Position numbers and translations under genes: made by a program
DNA from: Desulfobulbaceae bacterium
GTDB lineage: Bacteria; Desulfobacterota; Desulfobulbia; Desulfobulbales; Desulfocapsaceae
Length of the DNA stretch: 64,000 nucleotides
Direction of reading: 5' to 3'
Assembly (NCBI GenBank): GCA_024227155.1
Contig: JAAELB010000339.1
Span: 1 to 64,000, forward strand
Shown here: in pieces, positions 8,881 through 17,424 of the stretch
How the letters are laid out: every line of letters begins with the position of its first letter
Position numbering within the stretch: position 1 is the stretch's first letter
The notes under the pieces: model-generated
Seen by the model: the letters and a program-made list of their open reading frames with translations, nothing else
What the model was told of the DNA's origin: nothing
Databases searched by the model: none

Positions 8881-10638
8881 ATGTCACGTAAGCAGACGCC
8901 ATTACGTCCGTATTTTGAGAAAATGCCAGATATCGGTAAGGAAATCAGTGAGGGTGAGGCAAAACACCTTCAGGAAAACGTAAACCAGGTTCGGGAACAG
9001 GAAGAGATTATTGAAAAAGAAAATCTTCGGGTCAAAAATGCCGGTATTCCCGCTGAAAAGGTACATAAACGCGGTGGGATGACTATCTATGACCGTCTTG
9101 AATATCTGGTGGACGAAGGTACCTGGAGTCCTCTGCATACCCTGTATAATCCGACGGATAATGAAGAAGGATGTACGGGAGTTGTCAATGGCATTGGCAA
9201 GATTGAAGGAAAATGGGCTGTTATTATTGGTTTTGATAACAAAGTCATGGCGGGTGCCTGGATTGCTGGACAGTCCGAGAATATTCTCATGGTCACTGAC
9301 ATGGCCAAGCGACTGAATATACCTTTGGTGTGGCTGACTAACTGTAGTGGCGTGAAGCTTATGGAGCAGGAGACTGTCTATGCGGGGCGCAGGTCCAGCG
9401 GAGCACCTTTCTTTCGGCATGCGGATCTCAATCATTTAGGGGTGCCTATTCTCAATGCTATTTACGGTACGAATCCTGCGGGTGGCGGTTATCAGGGCAT
9501 TAGCCCCACAATTCTCCTGGCCCACGAAGGAGCTAATATTGCTGTCGGTGGTGCGGGGATTGTCGGGGGGATGAATCCCAAAGGGTATGTCGATGAAGAT
9601 GCCGCTAAAGCTCTCATAGAGGCTACTAAAGGTTTTACGGGAAAAGCTCCCGGGAGAGTTCAGACTCACTTTGACAAAACCGCTTACTTTCGGGAAGTCC
9701 ATGAAACCGAGCAGGGTGTTCTCGATGGTATTAAAGATTATATGCGTATGATGCCTGCGTATGATCCGGCCATGTTTAGAGTTGCTGAGCCGGCAGCGCC
9801 CCGGATGTCACCAGATGAACTAAATATGTTTTTGCCCGTGAATCAAAAACGTATCTACGATTCCATACAAATTCTTGCGAGACTTACCGATAATAGCGAG
9901 TTTATGGAATATCGGCCCGATTATGGTCGCGAGGTTTTTACTGGAATCGCAAAGGTAGATGGCTTTCCAGTTGCTTTTATTGGTAACCAGCAGGGAATCT
10001 TTCCAGACTATCCTGAGTATGCCAAGGGGGGATATCCTGCAGTTGGTGGTAAGCATTACCGTGAGGGACTCATTAAACAGGGAGAGTTTGTCACTCTCTG
10101 TGGTCGTGACAATCTACCTATAATTTGGCTCCAGGACACTACGGGGATCGATGTCGGGGATCTCTCTGAAGAAGCAGAATTGCTCGCTTTGGGGCAATCG
10201 CTGGTCTATTCCATCGAACAGACAGAGCTTTCGATGATGTGCATTGTGCTGCGTAAGGGATCCGCTGCAGCCCATTACATCATGTGTGGGCCCCAGGCGA
10301 ACAACAATAACGCATTTACTATCGGTACTCCATTAACAGAAATCTATGTTATGCATGGTGAAACTGCCGCTGCAGCTTCATATGCCAGGCGTCTGGTAAA
10401 AGAAGATGCTGCCGGTAATGACCTCGGTCCGGTTACCGATAAGATGAACCAGATGATTGAAGATTATCGGGATAAGTCGCGACCAGCCTACTGTGCCAAA
10501 AGCGGTTTTGTTGACGAGATTGTCTTTTTGCCAAAGCTACGACAATACATTCAGGCCTTCACCGGGGCTAACTACCAGAATCCAAAGTCGATTACTCCGG
10601 TCCATCAGATGCTCTTACCTCGTATTATCAAAGGCTAG
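8881..10638 (+). CDS. gcdA: Glutaconyl-CoA decarboxylase, carboxyltransferase (alpha) subunit
   Basis: The 585-residue protein matches the size of Acidaminococcus GcdA (587). It is a double crotonase-fold carboxyltransferase: an N-terminal half with NCSGVKLMEQE and GTNPAGGGYQG, and a C-terminal half with WLQDTTGIDVGDLSEEAELL and YIMCGPQANNNNAFTIG. In the sodium-pumping complex this subunit moves CO2 from glutaconyl-CoA to biotin on GcdC, giving crotonyl-CoA. The membrane subunit GcdB and biotin carriers GcdC/D are not in the window and must be encoded elsewhere. The start ATG 8881 follows AAAGGGATTCAAC. Its TAG stop is part of an R1 element beginning at 10635. Confidence 0.92.
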   Translation: MSRKQTPLRPYFEKMPDIGKEISEGEAKHLQENVNQVREQEEIIEKENLRVKNAGIPAEKVHKRGGMTIYDRLEYLVDEGTWSPLHTLYNPTDNEEGCTGVVNGIGKIEGKWAVIIGFDNKVMAGAWIAGQSENILMVTDMAKRLNIPLVWLTNCSGVKLMEQETVYAGRRSSGAPFFRHADLNHLGVPILNAIYGTNPAGGGYQGISPTILLAHEGANIAVGGAGIVGGMNPKGYVDEDAAKALIEATKGFTGKAPGRVQTHFDKTAYFREVHETEQGVLDGIKDYMRMMPAYDPAMFRVAEPAAPRMSPDELNMFLPVNQKRIYDSIQILARLTDNSEFMEYRPDYGREVFTGIAKVDGFPVAFIGNQQGIFPDYPEYAKGGYPAVGGKHYREGLIKQGEFVTLCGRDNLPIIWLQDTTGIDVGDLSEEAELLALGQSLVYSIEQTELSMMCIVLRKGSAAAHYIMCGPQANNNNAFTIGTPLTEIYVMHGETAAAASYARRLVKEDAAGNDLGPVTDKMNQMIEDYRDKSRPAYCAKSGFVDEIVFLPKLRQYIQAFTGANYQNPKSITPVHQMLLPRIIKG

Positions 10639-10700
10639 GAGCTTGTCCGAGAATGCACTTTTGAACAGATGGTGTAGATTTCGCAATTACTGTTCTCGGG
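10635..10700. repeat. R1 element, partial copy overlapping the gcdA stop codon
   Basis: CTAGGAGCTTGTCCGAGAAT begins inside the last sense codon of gcdA, and its TAG is the stop codon. The right arm is degenerate (TGTTCTCGGG). The interior (GTGTAGATTTCGCAATT) is related to other copies. A further right-end remnant, CTCGGACAGTCTCTTAG, occurs at about 11581-11597, before etfB. Confidence 0.65.
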
Positions 10701-10764
10701 TGAGCTTTTTGAGAGCTGGAGTTAGCGGTTGGTTTGAAGAAAACAAGAAAGGGAGAATGAACAA

Positions 10765-11544
10765 ATGGCTGTCAAGGACCCGAAAGAACGAAAGTTTGTT
10801 ACCGCCCTTGCCAGGGGGCTGGATGTACTGAAGTGCTTTCGTGTCGGTGACCAGTTTTTGGGTAACAACCAGATAGCCGAGCGAACCGGTCTTGCCAAGT
10901 CTACGGTCTCAAGGCTCAGCTATACCCTAACTGAAAAGGGATTTTTGGAATATGTCCCTGAACATAATAAGTATCGCCTTACTACGGAGGTTCTCAGTCT
11001 TGGGTATGCAAGTCTTGCTCAGATGGATATTCGCAGGATAGCGAGGCCACTGATGCAGGCGCTGGCTGAACACACTAAGGCCTCGGTGAATTTCGGGGTG
11101 CGTGATCGTCTGAATATGGTTTATATCGACACCTATCGAAACGCTTCAACATACGCAGTGCAACTCAATGTTGGTTCGGAAATTTCCATAAGCACCACCT
11201 CCATGGGGCGAGCGTATCTGGCTGCTCTGGCGAAAGAAGAGCGGGAGGAGCTGCTGGAGGAAATTCGTCTGAGTGACAAAGAAGATTATTCCCGGGTTAA
11301 AGCAGGAATTGATAAGTCGGTTATTGATTATGGGGAGAAAGGGTACTGTCTTTCTCTTGGTGACTGGCGCCCTGAATCCCACGCCATTGCTGTGCCTCTG
11401 GTGCCTGAGGATGGTTCTGCTATTATGGTATTTAGCTGTAGTGGTGCTGCTTTTCAACTCAGCCCCCAAGTGTTTGAGGATGATATTGGGCCCCGTTTGC
11501 TCAATTTGGTTGCAAATGTGAAAACTGCTCTGAAGTTTAAGTAA
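10765..11544 (+). CDS. IclR-family transcriptional regulator
   Basis: The 259-residue protein begins after AAGAAAGGGAG with ATG 10765. Residues about 10-70 form the winged-helix domain (ARGLDVLKCF, NNQIAERTGLAKSTVSRLSY). Residues 80-255 form the IclR effector-binding domain (GVRDRLNMVYIDTY, STTSMGRAYLAAL, GYCLSLGDWRPESHAIAVPL). IclR proteins sense small acids. Its position inside the block between gcdA and etfBA suggests control of the surrounding glutarate/CoA-ester genes, possibly with glutarate or an acyl-CoA as ligand (inference). Confidence 0.9.
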   Translation: MAVKDPKERKFVTALARGLDVLKCFRVGDQFLGNNQIAERTGLAKSTVSRLSYTLTEKGFLEYVPEHNKYRLTTEVLSLGYASLAQMDIRRIARPLMQALAEHTKASVNFGVRDRLNMVYIDTYRNASTYAVQLNVGSEISISTTSMGRAYLAALAKEEREELLEEIRLSDKEDYSRVKAGIDKSVIDYGEKGYCLSLGDWRPESHAIAVPLVPEDGSAIMVFSCSGAAFQLSPQVFEDDIGPRLLNLVANVKTALKFK

Positions 11545-11650
11545 ATCATCAAAGTTTCGCCTCGTCCTGGAAGGTAGAGTCTCGGACAGTCTCTTAGTTT
11601 CGTGTCTCTAACGCCCTTGAGGCTCAAAAAATAAATATTGGAGTAAAACG

Positions 11651-12424
11651 ATGAAAATTCTCGTATGTATCAAGCAGGTTCCGGATATGGAATCTAAATT
11701 CAAGATAGACGATGCCGGTACCTGGTATGGCGATGCTGATCTTGCATGGCGAATGAATGAATATGATGAATATGCTGTGGAACAGGCAATTCAGCTTAAG
11801 GACCAGGTGGGTGACAGCGATCTGACGGTACTCTGTATTGGTTCAAAACGGGTCCAGGAAACAATGAAAAAGGCTCTGGCGATGGGCTGTGATCGGGGTG
11901 TCCATGTAAATGATGATAATGGTAGCCAAAAGGATCCTTTTGAGATTGCATCTGTCATTGTCGAGTTCGCAAAAGACAAAGATTTTGATATGATCTTTAC
12001 CGGCATGCAGTCCCAGGATCGTGGTAGCGCTCAGGTTGGCGTTCTGGTTGCCGAGATGTTGGGTATTCCGTCAATTTCCACCATTGTTGACTTTGCTTTT
12101 GAGGATGGCAGGGTCAAGGCTAAGCGTGAACTTGAGGGTGGAACTAAGGCGCGGGTCAGTGCTTCTCTTCCTGCGCTGGTGACATGTCAGTTAGGGTTAA
12201 ATGCTCCTCGTTACCCCACCTTGCCAAATATTATGAAAGCCAAGAAAAAAGAGTTGCTTTCCATAGAGGTAGCCGAGCTACTGAAAGTTGATGCCAGGCA
12301 GGAGACCGCAAAAATTTATTTTCCTGAGAAAAAGGGCAGTGGGCTGGTACTCGAAGGTGACGTGGCTGACCTGGCAGATCAGCTTGTTAAGATTCTTAAA
12401 GATCAAACCGCTGTACTTGCTTAA
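11651..12424 (+). CDS. etfB: Electron transfer flavoprotein, beta subunit
   Basis: The 257-residue protein starts after TTGGAGTAAAACG. It has the family opening MKILVCIKQVPDMESKFKI, the AMP-binding region (CIGSKRVQETMKKALAMGCDRGVHV) and the ETF-beta signature near VKAKRELEGGTKARVSASLPALVT. Together with EtfA (11 bases downstream) it carries electrons from acyl-CoA dehydrogenase towards the quinone pool or a bifurcating partner. Here the partner is most likely the dehydrogenase at 7525-8682. Confidence 0.95.
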   Translation: MKILVCIKQVPDMESKFKIDDAGTWYGDADLAWRMNEYDEYAVEQAIQLKDQVGDSDLTVLCIGSKRVQETMKKALAMGCDRGVHVNDDNGSQKDPFEIASVIVEFAKDKDFDMIFTGMQSQDRGSAQVGVLVAEMLGIPSISTIVDFAFEDGRVKAKRELEGGTKARVSASLPALVTCQLGLNAPRYPTLPNIMKAKKKELLSIEVAELLKVDARQETAKIYFPEKKGSGLVLEGDVADLADQLVKILKDQTAVLA

Positions 12425-12435
12425 GGAGCGCAATC

Positions 12436-13350
12436 ATGAAAACATTACTGGTAGCAGAATGCAGAGATGGAGAGCTGTTAGGTTCTAATTATGAATTGGT
12501 CGCCTTTGCCCAGGAGCTTGGTGCTTCATCGGCCATGTTTTTAGTTGGTAGCGACAAAACTCTGCCTGCTTACGATGGTACTCTTTATCTTGCAGATAGC
12601 AGCAAATACAGCGAGTTTAATCCGGCAGTGCACAAACAGTTGCTGTTGGATGTTATAGCGAAAGAGCAGCCGGATTTGGTGGTCTTTAGCCACTCATCAT
12701 ACGGTTGGGATCTGGCACCGCGCATTGCTCTGGCTTTGCAGGCGTCTCAGGTCTCTGAAGTGGTGGAAGTCGTAGATGGCATCCCTGTAGCTCCGGTCTG
12801 CAACTCTAAATTGCGTCGGCAAGTTAAATCAAAATCTGCTCAGACGGTGGTCACCCTTCAGGTTGGTGCATTCGGTTTGAGTAGTGAGCCCACGGGATCT
12901 CCAGCTGTCGAGTTGATCGAAACCGACGCCCCTGCTCAGGTCGAGTTTGAAGGGTACGAGGAGAGTGAGGGGGGAGGGGTTGATCTTTCAAAGGCAGAAG
13001 TCATTGTCAGTGCTGGACGTGGTATAGGTAAACCGGAGAACCTGGAAATTATAGAAGGATTAGCCAAGGCTCTCAAGGGCGAATATGGCGCAAGTCGCCC
13101 GGTGGTCGATTCGGAATGGGCCGATCATAGTCGCCAGGTTGGCACCACCGGCCAGACCGTTTCTCCAAAACTCTACGTTGCCTGTGGTATCTCTGGAGCC
13201 ATTCAGCACCTGGCAGGGATGAAGAAGTCTGAATTTGTCGTTGCCATTAACACGGATAAAGATGCGCCTATTGGCGAGGTTGCTGATGTTTTGGTCGTGG
13301 CGGACCTTAAGCAGTTTGTGCCCGCTCTGATTGAACGGATCGTAGGGTAA
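12436..13350 (+). CDS. etfA: Electron transfer flavoprotein, alpha subunit
   Basis: The 304-residue protein starts after AAGGAGCGCAATC, translationally linked to etfB. The C-terminal FAD domain is complete: SAGRGIGKPENLEIIEGLA, SRPVVDSEWADHSRQVGTTG, YVACGISGAIQHLAGM and AINTDKDAPIGEVADVLVV. It pairs with EtfB to bind FAD. No ferredoxin fusion or bifurcation-specific extension is visible. It ends the first half of the glutarate block, before the R3 element. Confidence 0.95.
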   Translation: MKTLLVAECRDGELLGSNYELVAFAQELGASSAMFLVGSDKTLPAYDGTLYLADSSKYSEFNPAVHKQLLLDVIAKEQPDLVVFSHSSYGWDLAPRIALALQASQVSEVVEVVDGIPVAPVCNSKLRRQVKSKSAQTVVTLQVGAFGLSSEPTGSPAVELIETDAPAQVEFEGYEESEGGGVDLSKAEVIVSAGRGIGKPENLEIIEGLAKALKGEYGASRPVVDSEWADHSRQVGTTGQTVSPKLYVACGISGAIQHLAGMKKSEFVVAINTDKDAPIGEVADVLVVADLKQFVPALIERIVG

Positions 13351-13463
13351 ATTAGCAGGGCAGTAGAAATGTTATCCTATGATTGGTTATGGGTAATATC
13401 TATTTTGCCGTTGATTCGGGAATAAATAGATTGGCAACATGGCAAACTTGTTGCTGATTTGTT

Positions 13464-13603
13464 GTAACCGTTCACCAGCACCCCATTTTCGTCCGATCAG
13501 GCCTCTTGGCATAGCCAACTATAGCCAGGAGCCCAGCTTGAACGAACCTGGAGCACTGGACGAACGGTTATGCAATCTTTTGAAGGGGGCGGTGAACGGT
13601 TAC
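13464..13603. repeat. R3 inverted-repeat element, full copy
   Basis: The 140-bp element is bounded by perfect 13-bp inverted repeats, GTAACCGTTCACC and GGTGAACGGTTAC. Its interior (CATTTTCGTCCGATCAGGCC, GGCATAGCCAACTATAGCC, TGGAGCACTGGACGAACGG) is repeated in inverse orientation at 51416-51568. It has no coding capacity and separates etfA from gctA. The further 245 bases to gctA show no gene. Confidence 0.85.
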
Positions 13604-13848
13604 GATCTGTTTATGTAATCTGTCCCGCAATGGCTAATTGTCTACAAATTGACTATTCCGCAGGGCGAAACAGTAAGAGCAATATGGTTACAATATTTAC
13701 AATAAGGCCCGCGATGCAGAAAAATATTGCATAAAAGCGGGTGGTGTTGTACCGTTGTTGCAATATAAGTCTGATTATGGCCATGGCTCACTTGTAAGGT
13801 GCCCTGGTATTGCGATCACATTTTACTTTATGAAGGGCTGTGACTATC

Positions 13849-14817
13849 ATGTCTGAAAAATTGATGGATCTTTCCTCGGCTATCGCTGCTTTTGTCACAG
13901 ATGGCTGCCATTTGTCTATCGGCGGATTCACCGTGAACAGAAACCCCATGGGCGCTGTTTATGAAATTATTCGCCAGGGCAGGAAAAACATGCACCTTTA
14001 TGCCCACTCTAACGGGCAGGGAGTCGATGAACTTGTTGGGGCTGGCTGTATTGAGAAGGTGGAAATTGCCTATGCTGGAAATGGGAGATTTGCACCCACC
14101 TGTATCCGTTTCAAGCAGGCGGTGCAGAATGGTACAGTCCTTGTTGAAGACTATTCTAACTATCAGATGACTCTGAGGTTTCAGGCTGGAGCTATGGGTG
14201 TTCCTTTTCTGCCCACCCGTTCTTCTCTAGGCACTGATATTATCACTGAGTGGGGATTTTCAAAGGAGTTGCGAGAGGAAGATCCGAAACTTCCAGACGA
14301 AAAGCTTATCGTTGGTAAAAATCCTTTTGGTCAATGGGCTGATGCGGAGAAGCTGGTCTTTGTGCCCGCTATAAACCCGGATGTCACTATTATCCATGTG
14401 CAACAGGCGGACGAAAATGGTACCGCAAGGATACATGGGCTGCCTATGGCCGATGTTGACCAGGCGAAAGCTGCAAAAAGACTGATCGTCACCTGTGAAG
14501 AACTTGTTTCCTCCCATGAGATGAAATTAAAACCTGACACCAACCAGATACCACACTTTTGCGTCGATGCTGTTGTTCATCTACCAGGAGGTGCATATCC
14601 AACAGCCTGCTACAACCACTACGATTATGATCCTTTTTTCTTGAAAGAATATAAGAAATTTGCCTCCGATGAGGCTCTGTACACAAATTATTTGAAGGAC
14701 TATGTGCACGGAGTGAAAAACCACGAGGCACGCCTTGAGATGGCAGGTGAGGAGCGTATGGAGGCAATTAAGGCAGATCCCAGGACAGGGTATGCAATTA
14801 ACCTTGATAGAAAATAG
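13849..14817 (+). CDS. gctA: Glutaconate CoA-transferase, subunit A
   Basis: The 322-residue protein has start ATG 13849, with GAAGGG upstream; an in-frame GTG at 13840 is too close to that site. It shares the order of motifs of Acidaminococcus GctA (320 residues): HLSIGGFTVNRNP, VEDYSNYQMTLRFQAGAMGV, PFLPTRSSLGTDIITEWGFS, NPDVTIIHVQQADENG and PHFCVDAVVHLPGGAYPTAC. With GctB it exchanges CoA between an acyl-CoA donor and a C5 dicarboxylate. Because a dehydrogenase and decarboxylase for C5 CoA esters lie upstream, the natural substrate here is probably glutarate. Confidence 0.93.
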   Translation: MSEKLMDLSSAIAAFVTDGCHLSIGGFTVNRNPMGAVYEIIRQGRKNMHLYAHSNGQGVDELVGAGCIEKVEIAYAGNGRFAPTCIRFKQAVQNGTVLVEDYSNYQMTLRFQAGAMGVPFLPTRSSLGTDIITEWGFSKELREEDPKLPDEKLIVGKNPFGQWADAEKLVFVPAINPDVTIIHVQQADENGTARIHGLPMADVDQAKAAKRLIVTCEELVSSHEMKLKPDTNQIPHFCVDAVVHLPGGAYPTACYNHYDYDPFFLKEYKKFASDEALYTNYLKDYVHGVKNHEARLEMAGEERMEAIKADPRTGYAINLDRK

Positions 14818-14856
14818 CCACTTTTAAATCCCCTTGTTCCAAAAGGAGTTGTTGCT

Positions 14857-15621
14857 GTGGATGATTACACATTACGAGAGCTTATGACCATTGCTGCCGC
14901 CAGGCAGATTCCAGATGGTTCCATTATATTTTGCGGTACCGGCATCTCCATGGTTGCTGCGATGGCTGCCAAACATATTAATGCACCAAACAGTAGCATA
15001 TTTTTTGAAACAGGGGCGATAGACTCGGCACTTGAAGAGCTTCCTCTGGCTGTAGCTGACCCCCGGGTTATGTACTATACCGCAGTGAACGGGAGTCTTT
15101 CTGATGCTTTTGCCTATATGCAGAACAGGAAGACCGGAAAACAGGTGGTTGGGATCATGGGTGCGGCCCAGATTGATTGTTATGGAAATCTTAATTCAAC
15201 GGTTATTGGTGATTATTACGAGCCGAAAGTGAGGTTTTCCGGAAGCGGAGGCGCATCGGATGTGGCTTCATTTGTGGAAGACAGTATCATTTTTATGCAG
15301 CATGAAAAAAGAAAATTTGTAAAGAAATTAGACTATTTGACGAGCCCAGGCTGGTTGGATGGGGCTGGAGGGCGTGAGAGGGCTGGCCTTGCCGGTAAAG
15401 GCCCATCGAAGGTTATAACTAATATGGCCATTATGGGTTTTGATGAGACCACAAAAGAGATGGTTTTGGAGAGCTATTACCCGGGTATTACCCCCGAGCA
15501 GATTCTTGAAAACATGGCCTTTGAGGTAGATGTTTCAGGTGCCACGGAGTTGCAGCCTCCGACCAGTGAAGAGGTTAGGGTGCTCCGTGAAAAATGCGAT
15601 CCACAGGGGTTAATTATTTAA
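14857..15621 (+). CDS. gctB: Glutaconate CoA-transferase, subunit B
   Basis: The 254-residue subunit starts at GTG 14857, chosen because AAGGAG lies eight bases upstream and the sequence aligns from DDYTLRELM. The catalytic glutamate that forms the enzyme-CoA thioester in this family is likely E51 in SIFFETGAIDS. GIMGAAQIDCYGNLNSTVIG and FSGSGGASDVAS are typical of subunit B. It is 39 bases downstream of gctA and forms an operon with it. Confidence 0.93.
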   Translation: MDDYTLRELMTIAAARQIPDGSIIFCGTGISMVAAMAAKHINAPNSSIFFETGAIDSALEELPLAVADPRVMYYTAVNGSLSDAFAYMQNRKTGKQVVGIMGAAQIDCYGNLNSTVIGDYYEPKVRFSGSGGASDVASFVEDSIIFMQHEKRKFVKKLDYLTSPGWLDGAGGRERAGLAGKGPSKVITNMAIMGFDETTKEMVLESYYPGITPEQILENMAFEVDVSGATELQPPTSEEVRVLREKCDPQGLII

Positions 15622-15800
15622 TCCTGGTAAATGAGAAAATAAGGTGATCAGGGTGACCTGGTTGAAAGGAGGATGTTGCAGAAAATGATAGACTGGTACC
15701 AAGGCCGGTTAACAGGAAAATATTGCTAGAACGATGTTGTGGGTGAATTCAGCTTTTCATCTAAGTAATAAATAACAATATTCTTAAAAGGGAGAACACG

Positions 15801-16832
15801 ATGTTAATGAACAAAAAAAAGTTGTCATTACGGTTAGCTGCAGTTCTGGTTAGTTCAATGATGATGATAACTTCTGCCCATGCGGCGAAGAAATACAAAT
15901 TTACGATGCAGAACATGTTTTCTCTGAATCATCCTGTAACTCTTGCCATGACTCAACTGGCGGCAGATGTGAAGGAAAAGAGCGATGGCCGTATTAGTAT
16001 TCAGGTTCTGCCTTCGGGCGCTCTGGTAAAAGGCCCCTCAATTTTTGAATCCGTCGGCATGGGGTCCATTGATATGGGCACCAGCTGTTCCTGTTATCAC
16101 GGCGGAATGCTGCCTGCTGCAGCTACAGCATTCGCATTGCCCGGAGACCCCAGGGGTGTAGATGAAATCATGGATTTCATCTATAAAGACGAAGTTAATG
16201 CCTTTTTCAAGGATGCATATGCCACTCAAGGTGTTTATTATGGTGCGCCACTTATTATGGACGGCTACACCATCGTTTCTAAAAATCCAATTAACACCTG
16301 GGAAGATTTGAAGAAAATGAAGGTTAGAGCGTCCGGCACCATCGCAAAAACATTGCAAAAAATGGAAATTCCCACCGTCTTTATTCCTTTTTCTGAGATA
16401 TATGTGGCCCTTTCCCGGGGAACTATTGATGCAGAAATCAGTGGAAATCATGCGGAAAGTTATCTTGCCAAAACCTATGAGGTAGCAAAGTATCAGACTA
16501 CTCCGTACATATCCGGTGCCCAGAACTGTGAAGTAATTGCCAATCAGGACAGAGTGAACGAACTTCCTGCAGACCTTAAGGTGATTTTTGACCAAGCTCT
16601 CAAAGATTCTGCTGTGAACATGGTTGAGGCGTTTAATGCTGAGAACAAAAGTGTTATGGGCAAAATGACCGACTCTGGGGCTCAGTTTCTAGCGCTTCCT
16701 GATGATGTTATGCAACGATGGATTAAGACCGCAGTTCAAATGTGGGATGAAGAACTCACCAAAGACGAGCTTTCTGCTGAGTATATTGCTCTGGTTAAAA
16801 AAGATCTGAAAAGTCGTGGGTATGACCTGTAA
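15801..16832 (+). CDS. dctP: TRAP transporter solute-binding protein (DctP)
   Basis: The 343-residue protein has a signal peptide (KKLSLRLAAVLVSSMMMITS, then AHA) and the DctP fold: FTMQNMFSLNHPVTLAMTQL, RASGTIAKTLQKMEIPTVFI and PFSEIYVALSRGTIDAEISG. The Arg of VRASG is the conserved carboxylate-binding residue of TRAP receptors. It starts after AAAAGGGAGAACACG. It captures a carboxylate in the periplasm for DctQM. Its place directly after gctAB makes glutarate or a related C5 acid (perhaps 5-aminovalerate) the likely ligand. Confidence 0.93.
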   Translation: MLMNKKKLSLRLAAVLVSSMMMITSAHAAKKYKFTMQNMFSLNHPVTLAMTQLAADVKEKSDGRISIQVLPSGALVKGPSIFESVGMGSIDMGTSCSCYHGGMLPAAATAFALPGDPRGVDEIMDFIYKDEVNAFFKDAYATQGVYYGAPLIMDGYTIVSKNPINTWEDLKKMKVRASGTIAKTLQKMEIPTVFIPFSEIYVALSRGTIDAEISGNHAESYLAKTYEVAKYQTTPYISGAQNCEVIANQDRVNELPADLKVIFDQALKDSAVNMVEAFNAENKSVMGKMTDSGAQFLALPDDVMQRWIKTAVQMWDEELTKDELSAEYIALVKKDLKSRGYDL

Positions 16833-16914
16833 ATAACCCATATTATCCCTTTGGATTACCTGCACTGCAGCCTTCTAGGGAGGTGTCCAAAGGGAGTAAA
16901 TCTTAGGATAAATA

Positions 16915-17424
16915 ATGCAAACCATTGAAAAAGTAATAATTTTTATAGAAAAATTAAACAAAATGGTCGGCAAGGCATCCAGTAACTTGATTTTTGTTTT
17001 CATGTTTCTGATGGTTTATGAGGTTATTGCACGGTATTTTTTTGACAGCCCGACTATTTGGGTTCATGAATTGTGCGGTTATCTTTTTGCAGCCTATGTT
17101 GCTTTGACCGGTGGTTGGGTCCTTCTTAGAAAAGGCCATGTCGCAGTTGATATTATCTATCAGTATTTTCCCAAAAAAGTAAAATTCACGGCGGATATTA
17201 TTGTCTCTTTCGTCGCTCTTTTTATGTTTGTCGTCCTCTTTTGGCAGGGATATAAATTTGCCTGGCATGCCTTTGCAACTAATCAGCATTCGCACACTCT
17301 TTTTGGTCCCGTGTTATGGCCTGTGAAAATGCTGCTGCCGCTTGGTGCTGTGTTTTTTATTCTTCAGATATTTGCGGATTTAGGCAAAATTATTTTGGAT
17401 TTTAAGAAAGGGAGTGTGCAATGA
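16915..17424 (+). CDS. dctQ: TRAP transporter small membrane subunit (DctQ)
   Basis: The 169-residue protein has four hydrophobic segments and the family pattern MVYEVIARYFFDSPTIWVHE and LTGGWVLLRKGHVAVDIIY. It stabilises the large permease DctM. It lies 82 bases after dctP and overlaps dctM by four bases (ATGA), indicating coupled translation. Confidence 0.93.
   Translation: MQTIEKVIIFIEKLNKMVGKASSNLIFVFMFLMVYEVIARYFFDSPTIWVHELCGYLFAAYVALTGGWVLLRKGHVAVDIIYQYFPKKVKFTADIIVSFVALFMFVVLFWQGYKFAWHAFATNQHSHTLFGPVLWPVKMLLPLGAVFFILQIFADLGKIILDFKKGSVQ

Noticed and set aside
7525-15621. Hydroxyglutarate (glutamate fermentation) pathway
   Set aside because: GctAB, GcdA and Etf would fit, but no hydroxyglutaryl-CoA dehydratase or its activator is present in the window.
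15700-15735. Sigma-54 promoter before dctP (GGAAAATATTGC)
   Set aside because: GG and GC are only eight bases apart; the required spacing is ten.
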